Notes under the pieces: generated by a model
What the model was told of the DNA's origin: nothing
Database searches by the model: none
What the model saw: only the letters and a program-made list of their open reading frames with translations
Program-made: the position numbers and the translations under genes
Assembly: GCF_003850045.1 (NCBI RefSeq)
Contig: NZ_RQJX01000012.1
Location: 52,009-116,008, forward strand
Direction: 5' to 3'
DNA: 64,000 nt
Origin: Aeromicrobium camelliae
GTDB taxonomy: Bacteria > Actinomycetota > Actinomycetes > Propionibacteriales > Nocardioidaceae
In this document: piece after piece, positions 41,070 to 55,711 of the stretch
Layout: the number at the start of each line of letters is the position of its first letter
How positions within the stretch are numbered: position 1 is the stretch's first letter

Positions 41070-42140
41070 GTGTCCTTCGAGAACTTCCCCGACGGCGTGA
41101 TCGTCGCCGATGCCGACGGCATCGTCGAGTACGTCAACGAGCGCGTTCGTGAGATGGCGCGCGCCGTCGGCGACGAGATGCTCGGGATGCACCTCTCGGA
41201 GGCCGTGCCGTTCGACGATCTGAACGGCAACTCCTGGTTCGACGTCGTCCGGCCCTACGACGGCTTCGAGCTCCGCAAGCGCATCTCGGAACACTCGTGG
41301 TGGTCGCCGCGCGGGAGCGAGTACCTCATCACCGCGTCGCTGATCCGTGATCGCCCGGCGGGCCGGGTCGTCCAGGTGATCGTGTCGATCCGCAATGCGC
41401 GCATCCGCAACCAGCGTGACCGCGAGCGCTCCGACATGGTCGCGACCGTCGCGCACGAGCTGCGGTCGCCGCTCACCGGAATCAAGGGTTTCACCGCCAC
41501 CCTGCTCAGCCGCTGGGACCAGTTCAGCGAGGAGCAGCGCAAATTCATGCTCTCGACCGTCGACGCCGACGCCGACCGGCTCAGCCGGCTGATCGCCGAG
41601 TTGCTCGATGCGGCGCGCATCGACTCGGGCCGGCTCACGCTGCGGACCGGCCCGGTGCGGCTCGACGAACTCGCAGCCCGCGTCCTCGCGAGCGCGTACG
41701 CGGCGGCCGACGAGCACCCCGCCCCGGTGGTGGAGGGGGAGATCCCCGTGATCTGGGGCGACGAGGACCGCATCACTCAGGTCGTGACCAACCTCGTCGA
41801 GAACGCGATCCGCCACGGCGACGGGCTGCGCGAACTCGCCGTCCGGCGCGACGGCGACGGGGTCGTCGTCGAGGTCAGCGACTACGGCAGCGGCATCCCG
41901 GTGGAACTGCGCCAGCGGGTGTTCAGCCGGTTCTGGAAGAGCGGTCCGGGCGCGGGGAGCGGATTGGGCATGTTCATCGTGCGCGGAGTCGTTCAGCAGC
42001 ACCACGGCACGATCGACATCGGCACGGGCGAGCTCGGGGGAGCGCGCATCCAGGTGCGCTTGCCGATCAACGAGCCCGCGTCGATGACCGCGGAGGCCCC
42101 GTCGATAAACTCGACCGAAGGCTCCTCGATCCGTCACTGA
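41070..42140 (+). CDS. PAS-domain sensor histidine kinase without adjacent regulator
   Basis: A 356-residue soluble kinase: N-terminal PAS domain (about 1-120; FPDGVIVADADGIVEYVNERV), HisKA with phospho-acceptor His in VATVAHELRSPLTGIKGF, then the ATPase domain with N-box NLVENAIRHG, G1 SDYGSGIP and G2 GAGSGLGMFIVRG. No membrane segment and no response regulator nearby, so it is an orphan whose input must be cytosolic. A kinase between the rRNA methyltransferase and pheS recurs in related actinobacteria as far as I recall. Confidence 0.88.
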   Translation: MSFENFPDGVIVADADGIVEYVNERVREMARAVGDEMLGMHLSEAVPFDDLNGNSWFDVVRPYDGFELRKRISEHSWWSPRGSEYLITASLIRDRPAGRVVQVIVSIRNARIRNQRDRERSDMVATVAHELRSPLTGIKGFTATLLSRWDQFSEEQRKFMLSTVDADADRLSRLIAELLDAARIDSGRLTLRTGPVRLDELAARVLASAYAAADEHPAPVVEGEIPVIWGDEDRITQVVTNLVENAIRHGDGLRELAVRRDGDGVVVEVSDYGSGIPVELRQRVFSRFWKSGPGAGSGLGMFIVRGVVQQHHGTIDIGTGELGGARIQVRLPINEPASMTAEAPSINSTEGSSIRH

Positions 42141-42149
42141 AAGGTCGTC

Positions 42150-43253
42150 ATGTCCGCGCCCAACTCCGACTACGACCCCGTCGAGGTGACCCCGCTGCGT
42201 GCCGACGAGGTCGAGCGCATGCGCGATGCCGCCCTCGAGGCGATCGCGGCCGCCGACTCCGTCGAGGCGCTCAAGCAGGTCAAGATCGACCACGTCGGCG
42301 ACCGTTCGCCGCTCGCCCTGGCCAACCGCGAGATCGGTGCGCTCCCGCCCCAGGCCCGCAAGGAAGTCGGGCAGCGCGTCGGGCAGGCGCGTGGCGCGGT
42401 GAACAAGGCGCTCGCGGAGCGCACCGCCCAGGTGGAGGCCGTCGAGTTCGAGCGCCGCCTCGCTGAGGAGGCCGTGGACGTCACGGTGCCCGTCGACATG
42501 GAGCCGGTCGGCGCGCGGCACCCGCTCACCACGATCCAAGATCACGTCGCGGACATCTTCGTGGCGATGGGGTGGGAGATCGCCGAAGGCCCTGAGGTCG
42601 AGGCCGAATGGCTCAACTTCGACGCCCTCAACCTCGGCCCGGACCACCCGGCCCGCACCATGATGGACACCTTCTGGGTCGCGCCGGCCGAGGCCGCCAT
42701 GGTCCTGCGCACCCACACCTCTCCGGTGCAGGCCCGCACGATGCTCACGCGTCAGCCACCCATCTACATCGCGTGCCCGGGCCGGGTCTTCCGCACCGAC
42801 GAGCCCGATGCCACTCACGCTCCGGTCTTCCACCAGGTCGAGGGCCTCGCGATCGACGAGGGCCTGTCGATGGCGCACCTCAAGGGCACGCTCGACCACC
42901 TCGCGACCGCGATCTACGGCGAGGGCACGACGACGCGCTTCCGCCCGTCGTACTTCCCGTTCACCGAGCCCAGCGCCGAGGTCGACCTGCTGTGCTACGT
43001 CTGCCACAACGATCCGGCGCAGGTCGCCGATTGCCCGACCTGCCGCGGTGAAGGCTGGGTCGAGTGGGGCGGATGCGGCGTCGTCAACCCGCGCGTGCTG
43101 ATCGCCTGCGGCGTCGACCCGGAGCGCTACTCCGGCTTCGCCTTCGGCATGGGTCTGGACCGCACGATCACCAGCCGTTACGACATCGCCGATCTGCGCG
43201 ATCTGTGGGACGGCGACATCCGCTTCACCGAGCCTTTCGGCATCGGTCTGTGA
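42150..43253 (+). CDS. pheS: Phenylalanyl-tRNA synthetase, alpha subunit
   Basis: Catalytic subunit of the heterotetrameric enzyme. The N-terminal coiled coil (about 1-95) contacts tRNA. The class II core carries HPLTTIQDHVADIFVAMGWE (motif 1), FRTDEPDATHAPVFHQVEGLAID (motif 2) and FGMGLDRTI (motif 3). At 367 residues it is slightly longer than the usual bacterial chain through its N-terminus. No T-box or leader peptide is visible before it. pheT follows 21 nt on. Confidence 0.97.
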   Translation: MSAPNSDYDPVEVTPLRADEVERMRDAALEAIAAADSVEALKQVKIDHVGDRSPLALANREIGALPPQARKEVGQRVGQARGAVNKALAERTAQVEAVEFERRLAEEAVDVTVPVDMEPVGARHPLTTIQDHVADIFVAMGWEIAEGPEVEAEWLNFDALNLGPDHPARTMMDTFWVAPAEAAMVLRTHTSPVQARTMLTRQPPIYIACPGRVFRTDEPDATHAPVFHQVEGLAIDEGLSMAHLKGTLDHLATAIYGEGTTTRFRPSYFPFTEPSAEVDLLCYVCHNDPAQVADCPTCRGEGWVEWGGCGVVNPRVLIACGVDPERYSGFAFGMGLDRTITSRYDIADLRDLWDGDIRFTEPFGIGL

Positions 43254-43274
43254 GTTCGAGAGGTATCGCACGAG

Positions 43275-45773
43275 ATGAAGGTCCCCGTTCCCTGGCTGCG
43301 CGAGCTCGTCGGCCTGCCTGACTCGGTCACCACCGAGCAGCTGGCCGCGCGGCTCACCGCCTTCGACCTCAAGCTCGAGGAGATCGTCGGCGGGCAGCTC
43401 AGCGGCCCCCTCGTCGTCGGCCGGGTGCTGTCAGCTGTTCCCGAACCGCAGAAGAACGGCAAGACGATCAACTGGTGTCGCGTCGACGTCGGCCCGGAGC
43501 ACAACGACCCGGCCACGGACGACCTCCCCGCCGGTCGCGGCATCGTGTGCGGTGCGCACAACTTCGGACCCGGCGACCTCGTCGTCGTCTCGCTGCCCGG
43601 CACGTTCCTGCCCGCGCTGGGCTTCGAGATCAGCGCCCGCAAGACGTACGGACACGTCTCCGACGGCATGATCTGCTCGACCGCCGAGCTGGGTCTGCCC
43701 GGTGGCGACCAGAGCGGCATCCTCGTGCTCGAGGCCGGCTCCGCCGAGCCTGGTGACGACGCGATCGCGCTGCTGGGGCTCAACGACGAGACCCTCGATC
43801 TCGAGGTCAACCCCGACCGCGGATACGCGTGGTCGCTGCGCGGCGTGGGTCGCGACACCGCCCTGGCGTTCGACCTGCCGTTCCGCGACCCCGCCGACAT
43901 CGAGGTCACCGACACGGACGGCGAGGGGTACCCGGTCGTCGTCGAGGACCGGGAGGCCTGCCCCGTCTTCGTCACGCGTCGCGTGACCGGCATCGACCCG
44001 ACCCGCCCCACGCCGGAGTGGATGGCGCGTCGTCTCGTGCAGGCCGGCATGCGCTCGATCTCGCTGACCGTCGACATCAGCAACTACGTGATGCTCGAGC
44101 TCGGCCAGCCCAATCACGCTTACGACGCCGCGAAGCTCTCCGGCCCCATCGGCGTGCGCCGGGCGCGCGCGGGAGAGCGGCTCACCACCCTCGATGACGT
44201 GGATCGCGTCCTCGACCCGGCGGACCTGCTGATCTGTGACGACGAGGGCCCCGTCGGCCTGGCCGGGATCATGGGTGCCGCGCACGTCGAGATCGACGAC
44301 ACCACCACGGACGTCGTCATCGAGGCGGCGTACTTCGACCGTTCGACCGTCGCCCGTGCGGCGCGCCGCCACAAGCTCTCGTCCGAGGCCGCCCGGCGCT
44401 TCGAGCGCGGCGTCGACCCGTCGCTGCAGGCGCGTGCCGCGCAGCGCGTCGCGGAACTGCTCGTGGAACACGGCGGCGGTCGTATCGAGCCCGGCATCAC
44501 GGTCGTCGGGGAGGTCGCTCCGCGCCCGGCGGTCACGCTCGCGGCTGACTTGCCGCGGCGCATCGCCGGCGTTCCCTCGATCGATCTGGAGGCCTCGGTC
44601 GCCGCGCTGCGCGGCAACGCCTGCGAGGTCGAGGTGCAGGGCGACCAGCTGGTGGTCACGCCGCCGTCATGGCGATTCGACCTCAACGACCCCTACGACG
44701 TCGTCGAGGAGGTGCTGCGGGTCGTCGGATACGACCAGGTCCCCTCGGTACTTCCGCAGGCACCCGGCGGCCGCGGTCTGACGCGAGCGCAGGAGCTGCG
44801 CCGCCGCGTCGGTTACGCGCTCGCCGGCGCGGGCCTCGTGGAGGTGAAGACCTTCCCGTTCGCCGGTGAGGAGGACTTCGACAAGCTCGGCCTGCCGGCC
44901 GATGACGAGCGGCGTCGTCAGGTGCTGCTCGAGAATCCGCTGTCGGCTCAGGAGCCGGGGCTCACCACGACACTGCTGACCGGGCTGCTGCGGGCGGCCG
45001 GCCTCAACGTGGGTCGCGGCCACGAGGACGTCGCGCTCACCGAGATGGGGCGGGTGTTCCGCACGCGCGACGACTCGCCGCACGCTCCGATCTACGGCGT
45101 CGACCGCCGCCCGACCGACGACGAGCTCGCGGTACTCGACGCCGCCTTGCCCGATCAGCCGCTCATGGCGGCGTGGACGATGCTCGGTCAGCGCGAGAAG
45201 CGCGGCTGGTCCGGTCCCGGCCGGGACGCGACCTGGGCCGACGCGATCGCCGTCGCCAAGCGTCTCGCCGACGTGCTCCACGTCGAGCTCACGGTCGAGG
45301 CCGTCGCGCTCGCGCCGTTCCACCCCGGCCGGTGTGCGGCGTTCCTGCTCGACGGCACCGTGGTCGGACACGCGGGCGAACTGCATCCGAAGGTGCTCGA
45401 GGCCTACGGTCTCCCCGCGCGCGGCGTCGCCGGCGAGGTGAACCTCGACGCGCTCATCGGCGCGGCGCCCGAGCTCGGTCCGCGCCCGGACTTCTCGTCG
45501 TTCCCCGTGGCCAAGGAAGACCTCGCGTTCGTCGTCGACGCATCGGTGCACGCCGGCGACCTGCAGGCGGCACTCGCGTCCTCGGGCCCGCTCGTGGAGT
45601 CCGTGCGGTTGTTCGACATCTACGCGGGCGACCAGGTCCCGGCGGGCAAGAAGTCGCTGGCCTTCAACGTCCGGCTCCGCGCCGCCGATCACACCCTGAC
45701 GGACGCGGAGATCACCGAAGCCCGCGCCGCCGCGGTGGAGGCCGCCGCGCGGTTCGACGCCACCCTGCGCTGA
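43275..45773 (+). CDS. pheT: Phenylalanyl-tRNA synthetase, beta subunit
   Basis: The 832-residue partner of PheS. It has the N-terminal tRNA-binding EMAP-like domain (about 40-160, containing VCGAHNFGPGDLVVVSLPG), the B3/B4 editing domain (around 215-380) that removes Tyr, the B5 domain (SIDLEASVAALRGNAC), a pseudo-catalytic region and the C-terminal FDX-ACB anticodon-binding domain (from about 740, FSSFPVAKEDLAFVVD). It ends 4 nt before the convergent LemA-like gene. Confidence 0.97.
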   Translation: MKVPVPWLRELVGLPDSVTTEQLAARLTAFDLKLEEIVGGQLSGPLVVGRVLSAVPEPQKNGKTINWCRVDVGPEHNDPATDDLPAGRGIVCGAHNFGPGDLVVVSLPGTFLPALGFEISARKTYGHVSDGMICSTAELGLPGGDQSGILVLEAGSAEPGDDAIALLGLNDETLDLEVNPDRGYAWSLRGVGRDTALAFDLPFRDPADIEVTDTDGEGYPVVVEDREACPVFVTRRVTGIDPTRPTPEWMARRLVQAGMRSISLTVDISNYVMLELGQPNHAYDAAKLSGPIGVRRARAGERLTTLDDVDRVLDPADLLICDDEGPVGLAGIMGAAHVEIDDTTTDVVIEAAYFDRSTVARAARRHKLSSEAARRFERGVDPSLQARAAQRVAELLVEHGGGRIEPGITVVGEVAPRPAVTLAADLPRRIAGVPSIDLEASVAALRGNACEVEVQGDQLVVTPPSWRFDLNDPYDVVEEVLRVVGYDQVPSVLPQAPGGRGLTRAQELRRRVGYALAGAGLVEVKTFPFAGEEDFDKLGLPADDERRRQVLLENPLSAQEPGLTTTLLTGLLRAAGLNVGRGHEDVALTEMGRVFRTRDDSPHAPIYGVDRRPTDDELAVLDAALPDQPLMAAWTMLGQREKRGWSGPGRDATWADAIAVAKRLADVLHVELTVEAVALAPFHPGRCAAFLLDGTVVGHAGELHPKVLEAYGLPARGVAGEVNLDALIGAAPELGPRPDFSSFPVAKEDLAFVVDASVHAGDLQAALASSGPLVESVRLFDIYAGDQVPAGKKSLAFNVRLRAADHTLTDAEITEARAAAVEAAARFDATLR

Positions 45774-45777
45774 GGTC

Positions 45778-47698
<1,921 letters not shown>

Positions 47699-47699
<1 letters not shown>

Positions 47700-48724
47700 T
47701 GTCGATCTCCGTCGCTGTCACCGGTGCCACCGGCTACGTCGGTGGCGAACTGCTCCGCATGCTCCTGGCCCACCCGGAGGTGGAGATCGGCGCCCTGACC
47801 GCCGGCTCCAGCGCCGGGTCGCGGCTGGGCGACCACCACGCCCACCTCGTGCCACTGGCCGACCGCGAGGTGCTGGAGACCACCACCGAGAACCTGGCCG
47901 GTCATGACGTCGTGTTCCTCGCGCTGCCGCACGGCACGTCGGCGCCCGTCGCCGCCGAGCTGGGCGACGACGTGCTCGTGATCGACTGCGGTGCCGACTT
48001 CCGGCTGCAGAGCTCCGACGACTGGTCGCGCTTCTACGGCGGCGACCACGCCGGCACGTGGCCTTACGGTCTTCCGGAGCTGCCCGGGCAGCGCGAGCGA
48101 CTCGCGGGCACGCGTCGCGTCGCCGGCCCGGGATGCTTCCCGACCGTCTCCACGCTGGCGATCATGCCGGCGCTCCCGCTCGTGGACGACTCGGCGCTCA
48201 CCATCGTGGCGCCGACGGCGCCATCCGGGGCAGGCAAGAAGCTCGCCACGACGTTCCTCGGCTCGGAGGTCCTCGGTCAGGCCAGTGCGTACGGCGTGGG
48301 CGGCACCCACCGGCATACGCCCGAGATCGAGCAGAACCTGCGCGCCGCCGGCGCCGAGAACCCGGTCGTCAGCTTCACCCCGGTGCTCGTGCCGATGTCG
48401 CGCGGCATCCTGGCGGTCGTCTCCGCCCCGGCCGCCGAGGGCGTGACCGCGGCGGACGTGCGGGCCGCGTATGTGGCCGCGTACGCCGACGAGCCGTTCG
48501 TGCATCTGCTGCCGGAAGGGCAGTGGCCGCAGACCCAGGGCACGCTCGGCGCGAACACCGTGCACGTCCAGGCCACGCTCGACGAGCGGGCCGGCCGCGT
48601 CGTGGCGATCGGTGCGATGGACAACCTCGCCAAGGGCACGGCGGGCGGCGCCATCCAGTCCATGAACCTCGCGCTCGGGCTGCCCGAGACGACCGGCCTC
48701 ACGACGATCGGAGTAGCACCATGA
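47699..48724 (+). CDS. argC: N-acetyl-gamma-glutamyl-phosphate reductase
   Basis: Third arginine step, NADPH-dependent reduction of N-acetylglutamyl phosphate. The 341-residue protein has the dinucleotide-binding GATGYVGGELLRMLLAHPEVE, the active-site Cys in GPGCFPTV and HRHTPEIEQ with the catalytic His. It overlaps argG by 1 nt; its stop overlaps the ATG of a short spacer ORF rather than argJ. Confidence 0.96.
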
Positions 48725-48831
48725 GCGACCACGGCCGGAGAACCCAGCTGTGCGCCCAGATCGTCAACCGACCCGGGGCTCGGTCGACGGATGGAGCGCA
48801 AATCTGGGGTCAGCGGGAGGTGGCGGCATGA
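48721..48831 (+). CDS. 36-codon spacer ORF coupled to argC and argJ
   Basis: ATG 48721 overlaps the argC stop and TGA 48829-48831 overlaps the argJ start, both as ATGA, so the frame spans the whole gap without a break. The product would be MSDHGRRTQL...QREVAA. Two nested stems are possible (CCCAGAT/ATCTGGG outside; CGTC-CCGA/TCGG-GACG inside). A good ribosome-binding site (GGGAGG) precedes argJ. The peptide shows no recognisable domain; it resembles an inserted coupling element more than a gene. Confidence 0.5.
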   Translation: MSDHGRRTQLCAQIVNRPGARSTDGAQIWGQREVAA

Positions 48832-49979
48832 GTGTCACCGCTGCTCAGGGATTTCGCGCCGCCGGTGTCACCGCCGGGCTCAAAGACAGCGGCAAGCCCG
48901 ACGTCGCCCTCGTGGTCAACGACGGTCCGTCGAGTGCTGCCGCGGCCGTCTTCACGTCCAACCGCTGCCAGGCCAATCCCGTCATCTGGAGCCGCGAGAC
49001 GATCAAGGGCGGCACGGCGCGCGCCGTCGTCCTGAACTCCGGCGGCGCCAACTGCTACACGGGCGCCGAGGGGTTCGCCACCACGCACCGCACCGCTGAG
49101 GTGGCCGCCGAGCGGCTGGGCATCGGCGCCGTCGACGTGCAGGTGTGCAGCACAGGCCTCATCGGTCGGCTGCTGGACGAGGACAAGCTGCTCCCCGGTG
49201 TCGAGGCGGCCGTGGCCGCGCTGTCGGCCGAGGGCGGGACCGACGCCGCGACGGCGATCATGACCACCGACACGGTCAGCAAGCAGGCCGCGCGTTCGGT
49301 CGGCGGCTGGACCGTCGGCGGGATGGCGAAGGGAGCGGGCATGCTCGCGCCGGCCCTCGCCACGATGCTCGTCGTCATCACGACCGATGCCGACCTCTCG
49401 TCAGCAGACCTCGATGCCGCGCTGCGCCGCGCCACGGCTCGCACGTTCGACCGGCTCGACTCCGACGGCTGTCAGTCCACCAACGACACCGTGCTGCTCA
49501 TGGCCTCCGGTGCCTCGGGGGCCAGCCCCGATGTGGAGGAGTTCACCACGGCGCTCACCGAGGTCTGCCAGGACCTCGCACTGCAGCTGCTGGCCGACGC
49601 CGAAGGCGCGGACCACGAGATCGCGATCGAGACGATCAACGCGGCGAGCGAGGCCGACGCGCTGTCGGTGGGACGTGAGGTCGCGCGCAGCAACCTCTTC
49701 AAGACCGCGATCTTCGGCAAGGACCCGAACTGGGGGCGCATCCTCGCCTCGGTCGGCACCTCGGACGCGGTCTTCGACCCGGCCGACCTCGACGTCGCGA
49801 TCAACGGCGTCTGGGTGTGCCGCGACAGCGGGGTGGGGGAGTCGATCGACCTCGTCGACCTGACGCCGCGCCACGTCACCGTCACGATCGACCTCAAGTC
49901 CGGCGACGCGGCGGCGACCGTCTGGACCAACGACCTCACGCACGCCTACGTTCACGAGAATTCGGCCTACTCGACATGA
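48828..49979 (+). CDS. argJ: Glutamate N-acetyltransferase / ornithine acetyltransferase
   Basis: Recycles acetyl groups in the arginine pathway. The 383-residue precursor self-cleaves before the Thr in [18 protein letters not shown] (LA|TML, about residue 184), leaving Thr as nucleophile. Also present: [10 protein letters not shown] and GKDPNWGRI. Whether it is mono- or bifunctional cannot be read from sequence; no argA or argE is in the window, so bifunctional use is plausible. The argB ATG overlaps its stop. Confidence 0.96.
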   Translation: MSVTAAQGFRAAGVTAGLKDSGKPDVALVVNDGPSSAAAAVFTSNRCQANPVIWSRETIKGGTARAVVLNSGGANCYTGAEGFATTHRTAEVAAERLGIGAVDVQVCSTGLIGRLLDEDKLLPGVEAAVAALSAEGGTDAATAIMTTDTVSKQAARSVGGWTVGGMAKGAGMLAPALATMLVVITTDADLSSADLDAALRRATARTFDRLDSDGCQSTNDTVLLMASGASGASPDVEEFTTALTEVCQDLALQLLADAEGADHEIAIETINAASEADALSVGREVARSNLFKTAIFGKDPNWGRILASVGTSDAVFDPADLDVAINGVWVCRDSGVGESIDLVDLTPRHVTVTIDLKSGDAAATVWTNDLTHAYVHENSAYST

Positions 49980-50952
49980 CAGACCACATCGACGCAAGCG
50001 ACCCCGACGAGATCTGGGACGAGACTTCCTGGCGCGAGGCCACGGACAAGGCGGCGACGCTCGCCGGCGCCCTGCCGTGGCTGAAGAAGTATCACGGCAA
50101 GATCATCGTCGTGAAGTACGGCGGCAACGCCATGACCGACGACAAGCTCAAGCAGGCGTTCGCCGAGGACATCGTGTTCCTGCGGCTCGCGGGCTTCAAG
50201 CCGGTCGTCGTCCACGGCGGCGGGCCGCAGATCAACGCGATGCTCGACCGGCTCGGCATCGAGTCGGAGTTCCGCGGCGGGCTGCGCGTCACCACGCCCG
50301 AGGCGATGGATGTCGTCCGCATGGTCCTGACCGGCCAGGTCGGACGCGAGCTCGTCGGCCTGCTCAACCAGCACGGTGATCTCGCGGTCGGTATGTCGGG
50401 CGAGGACGGCGGGCTGTTCACCGCGACCCGGACGATGCCGCTGGTCGACGGCGAGCCCGTCGACGTCGGCCTCGTCGGCGAGGTGACCGGTGTCCGGCCC
50501 GAGCCGGTGCTCGATCTGATCGACGCCGGACGCATCCCCGTGGTCTCCACCGTCGCGCCCGACGCCGACGGCCAGGTCCACAACGTCAACGCCGACACGG
50601 CAGCGTCCGCGCTCGCCGTGGCGCTCAAGGCCGAGAAGCTGCTGGTGCTCACCGACGTCGAGGGCCTGTACGCGGACTGGCCCAACAGCCGCGACGTCAT
50701 CGGCGAGATCAGCCCCGAAGCGCTGGAAGAACTGCTCCCGACCCTCGCGAGCGGCATGATCCCCAAGATGAGCGCGTGCCTCGACGCCCTGCGCGGCGGA
50801 GTGCAGCGCGCCACGGTGATCGACGGTCGCGAGCCGCACGCGGTCCTCCTGGAGCTCTTCACCGACGAAGGTGTCGGCACCCAGGTCCTGCCCGGCGTCG
50901 AAACCCGTATCCGCACTGCCCTGTACTCCACCAGCAGCTCGAAGGAGAAGTC

Positions 50953-50956
<4 letters not shown>
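49976..50956 (+). CDS. argB: Acetylglutamate kinase
   Basis: Second arginine step and the usual point of arginine feedback. The 326-residue amino-acid-kinase fold has VVKYGGNAM (Lys/Gly phosphate loop), [13 protein letters not shown] and [20 protein letters not shown]. An N-terminal extension of about 25 residues ([31 protein letters not shown]) precedes the fold; in arginine-sensitive enzymes an N-helix of this kind interlocks the hexamer. Coupled to argJ (ATGA) and argD (GTGA). Confidence 0.95.
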
Positions 50957-53096
<2,140 letters not shown>

Positions 53097-53097
53097 C

Positions 53098-53601
53098 ATG
53101 ACGCGCATCCCCGCCACCAAGGCCGCCCGTCAGCAGCTGATCGTCGACCTGCTGACGCGCCACAGCGTGCGGTCGCAGAGCGACCTTCTCGCGCTGCTGG
53201 CCGACCGGGGCGTGACGGCCACGGTGTCCACGCTGTCGCGTGACCTCGACGAGCTCGGCGCCGTCCGCGTCCGGCAGAGCGACGGCACGCTCGTGTACGC
53301 GGTTCCGGCCGAGGGTGGCGACCCGACGCCACGGGCGGGCGACGGCTCGGCGGCCGTCGCTCGCCTGCAGCGTCTGGTGCGCGAACTCATGGTCACTGCC
53401 GACGCCACCGCGAACCTCGTGGTCCTGCGGACCCCGCCGGGCGCGGCGCAGTTCCTGGCCTCGGCGATCGACCATGCGGGCTCGGTCGGCACCCTCGGTA
53501 CGATCGCGGGCGACGACACCGTGCTGCTGATCTGCCGCGACCCCGACGGCGGCCCGGCCGTCGCCGAGTACTTCACCCAGCTCGCCGGCCAGTCCGCCTG
53601 A
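53098..53601 (+). CDS. argR: Arginine repressor
   Basis: Hexameric arginine-dependent repressor of 167 residues. N-terminal winged helix (about 5-75; [43 protein letters not shown] contiguous with SRDL recognition), linker, and C-terminal oligomerisation/arginine domain with [14 protein letters not shown] and [15 protein letters not shown]. It presumably acts on the paired boxes before argG and so on its own operon. Confidence 0.95.
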   Translation: MTRIPATKAARQQLIVDLLTRHSVRSQSDLLALLADRGVTATVSTLSRDLDELGAVRVRQSDGTLVYAVPAEGGDPTPRAGDGSAAVARLQRLVRELMVTADATANLVVLRTPPGAAQFLASAIDHAGSVGTLGTIAGDDTVLLICRDPDGGPAVAEYFTQLAGQSA

Positions 53602-55039
<1,438 letters not shown>

Positions 55040-55045
<6 letters not shown>

Positions 55046-55711
55046 GCGGCTGCGGTACCGGCGTTCGGGACGACCCGCGGCGCCGTACTGCAGTCGCACG
55101 TCCGCCTCTCCGGAGGCGGCGAGGTGCTCGAGATAGCGGCGTGCGCTCACACGCGAGATACCGACGCGCTCGCCCGCCTCGCTCGCCGACAGTTCACCGT
55201 TCGCCCGCAGCGCCTCGCGGACGAGCCGGGCGGTCTCGGCGCTCAGTCCCTTGGGCAGGGGAGCGGCCGCTGCGCTCGGAGCGGCCCCCGCGAAGAGCCG
55301 GTCGATCTGCTCCTGGTCCGTCTCGCCCTCGTGCAGCGTCGCCAGGCTCGCCGCGACCGAGCGCAGCCGCGAAGCCAGGTCGTCGTAGTCGAACGGCTTG
55401 ACGATGTACTGCATCGCGCCGCCGAGGAGCGCGGCACGCACGGTCTCGGCTCCGCGTTCGGCCGTGACCATCACGACGCCCACATCGTGACCACCCGCGC
55501 GCAACCGGCGGAGCACCTCGAGCCCGTCGATGTCGGGGAGGTGCACGTCGAGCAGGACCAGGTCCGGCGACGACTGCTCGGCGGCTGCCAGGGCTTCTGC
55601 CCCCGTGCGTGCGGTCGCGACCGTGGTGAAGCCTTCCGTCCGGTCGACGAATCGCTGGTGGATGGACGCCACCATGAAGTCGTCGTCGACCACCAGGACG
55701 CGCAGCGTCAT
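55040..55711 (-). CDS. CitB/DcuR-type response regulator
   Basis: A 223-residue regulator with a receiver domain (about 1-120; VLVVDDDFMVASIHQRF, phospho-acceptor Asp in LLDVHLPDIDG, Lys in IVKPFDYDDL) and a C-terminal helix-turn-helix (LSASEAGERVGISRVSARRYLEHL). This domain pairing belongs to the family that activates uptake and metabolism of C4-dicarboxylates or citrate. It overlaps the kinase gene by 4 nt (ATGA) and is the likely activator of the divergent tctCBA genes. Confidence 0.92.
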
